Source: Azovibrio restrictus DSM 23866
GTDB lineage: Bacteria > Pseudomonadota > Gammaproteobacteria > Burkholderiales > Rhodocyclaceae
DNA length: 64,000 bases
NCBI RefSeq assembly: GCF_000429665.1
Contig: NZ_AUCH01000002.1
Location: 248,001 to 312,000, forward strand
Direction of reading: 5' to 3'
Program-made: the position numbers and the translations under genes
The notes under the pieces: model-generated
Told to the model about the DNA's origin: nothing
What the model saw: the letters and a program-made list of their open reading frames with translations, nothing else
Databases searched by the model: none
Part shown: positions 62,865 to 64,000 of the stretch, one piece after another
How positions within the stretch are numbered: the stretch's first letter is position 1
How the letters are laid out: every line of letters starts with the position of its first letter

Positions 62865-64000
62865 TCAGACCTTGAAGCGGCCCACGGTGCCCTGCAGATT
62901 GTCGGCCAGGATCTTGAGGTCGTCGGCGGCAGCGGCGGTTTCTTCCACCGAACTGGTGTTGTCCCGGGCCATGCTGGCGATGGCTTCGATGTTGTCCGCC
63001 ACTTCGCCGGAGACCCGGCGTTGCTGGTCGGTGGCCGTGGCGATGGTGTCCAGTCCCTCGCCTACCTCCTGCACCGAACCGTTGGTGGCGGTCAGGATGT
63101 CGGCCACCGAATGGACCGATTCCTGGCTGCTGGAGAGGTGCGACAGCCCCTCGTGGATGGCCTTGCGCACGGCCACCGACTGGGAGGTGAGCTTTTCCGT
63201 GATGGCGTCGATCTCGCTGGCGGAACGGGCGGACTTTTCCGCCAGCTTCCTGACCTCGTCGGCCACCACGGCAAAGCCGCGTCCCTGTTCCCCGGCCCGG
63301 GCTGCCTCGATGGCCGCGTTCAGGGCGAGCAGGTTGGTCTGTTCGGCGATGTCCTTGACCTCCTGGGTCATGGCATTGATGGCCTCGGTATTGCGCACGA
63401 ACTCATTGACCGACTCGGCCATCTGCTTGACGGCGGATTCCACCACGTCCATTTCTTCCAGCAGCTCGGTCAGGCTGCGATTGCCGGCCTGGGCCCGGTC
63501 CAGGGACTCCTGGGACTGGTGCTGCACGTGTTCGGCGCTCTGGGCGATGGAGACGATGCTGGTCACCAGCTGTTCCACGGCGGCGGCCGCCTGGTTGGAT
63601 TTCTCGTCCTGCTGATGGGAGCTGCTGGCCACCCGGCTGGCGCTCATGGAAAGATCGTGGGCCTTGGCGGAAACCCGCTGGGCAGCTTCCGTGACCTGGC
63701 GTACCAGCTTGGCGAAGTTCTCCATCATTTCGTTGAAGACCAGGGCGGTCTCACCGATCTCGTCCTTGCCCTTGATCTTCAGCCGGCGGGTCAGGTCCCC
63801 TTCGCCCCGGGCAATGTCCACCAGGCCCTTACGCAGTTCGTCCATGGGCTGGGTGACGAAGTGGTGGGTGAGCCAGTAAATGACCCCCAGGAGCAGCAGG
63901 CTGACCAGGAAGGCGGCTCCGGCAATCTTGAAGCGCATGGCGGATACGGCCGATTCCACCGAGTCCAGGGACACCTTCATGCTGACCACGCCCAGCACCG
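62865..64000 (-). CDS. Methyl-accepting chemotaxis protein (partial, N-terminus beyond window)
   Basis: The frame is open to the window edge; the first in-frame GTG at 63998 is internal, because the sequence before the membrane helix reads like the end of a periplasmic sensor. A membrane helix (FKIAGAAFLVSLLLLGVIYWL) is followed by HAMP (PMDELRKGLVDIARGEGDLTRRL), methylation helices and the signalling tip EQTNLLALNAAIEAARAGEQGRGFAVVADEVRKLAEKSARSASEI. It relays a ligand signal to CheA/CheW and the flagellar motor. The sensor domain and ligand are outside the window. Over 300 residues of signalling domain make the call firm. Confidence 0.97.
   Translation of the reverse strand, partial: VLGVVSMKVSLDSVESAVSAMRFKIAGAAFLVSLLLLGVIYWLTHHFVTQPMDELRKGLVDIARGEGDLTRRLKIKGKDEIGETALVFNEMMENFAKLVRQVTEAAQRVSAKAHDLSMSASRVASSSHQQDEKSNQAAAAVEQLVTSIVSIAQSAEHVQHQSQESLDRAQAGNRSLTELLEEMDVVESAVKQMAESVNEFVRNTEAINAMTQEVKDIAEQTNLLALNAAIEAARAGEQGRGFAVVADEVRKLAEKSARSASEIDAITEKLTSQSVAVRKAIHEGLSHLSSSQESVHSVADILTATNGSVQEVGEGLDTIATATDQQRRVSGEVADNIEAIASMARDNTSSVEETAAAADDLKILADNLQGTVGRFKV

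Overview
The window is about 64 kb of high-GC DNA from a betaproteobacterium, most likely of the Rhodocyclales type (Azospira/Dechloromonas/Azonexus-like). That placement rests on gene content and codon style (acnB, a cysS-ppiA-ppiB-lpxH block, a grpE-dnaK-dnaJ block with an unrelated gene inside it, RhlE with a Gly-rich tail) and is inference from memory, not a database comparison.

Layout. 1-4.05 kb: a partial phosphatase-superfamily gene and divergent acnB with its terminator. 4.05-16.1 kb: an accessory, patchwork region. It holds a decayed IS91-type transposase, a WG-repeat protein, a PIN/Phd toxin-antitoxin pair whose toxin lacks its first catalytic Asp, remnants of a LysR gene, an MCP gene and possibly pgi, a low-GC GNAT gene, a SUKH protein, a large ankyrin protein, a B12-binding radical SAM protein and two unknown genes behind a good sigma-54 promoter. 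16.2-27.5 kb: LysR/SDR/aldo-keto reductase cluster, secreted unknowns, a periplasmic binding protein coupled to a CNB-SLC13 permease, an MBL hydrolase and a DoxX-like protein. 27.5-35.7 kb: EutR-like regulator, ethanolamine permease, eutB and eutC, a DUF5610-type gene, and a membrane EAL protein with a periplasmic binding-protein sensor. 35.6-42.3 kb: PhnA-type protein and a five-gene tripartite efflux operon (outer membrane factor, MacA, MacB ATPase, MacB permease, TPR/GT9-like protein). 42.4-48.1 kb: rhlE, an SLC13/RCK permease and recQ. 48.3-55.0 kb: a TacA/TacT-type toxin-antitoxin pair, lpxH, ppiB, ppiA, an L,D-transpeptidase coupled to a TPR protein with the same C-terminal domain, and cysS. 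55.1-64 kb: a LivK-like binding protein, dnaJ, a MORN-like secreted protein, dnaK and grpE (two sigma-32-type promoters), a divergent Ser/Thr kinase fused to a cyclic-nucleotide-binding domain, and a partial MCP.

How genes work together. Ethanolamine uptake and cleavage (eat-eutBC) are probably controlled by the divergent AraC-family regulator through a 21-bp-period tandem repeat. The chaperone genes form a heat-shock unit. The strongest unexplained structure is a ~167-bp mobile-looking repeat present twice, 20 kb apart. Each copy sits directly upstream of, and in the same orientation relative to, an SLC13-family permease gene. No rRNA, tRNA or CRISPR array was recognised.
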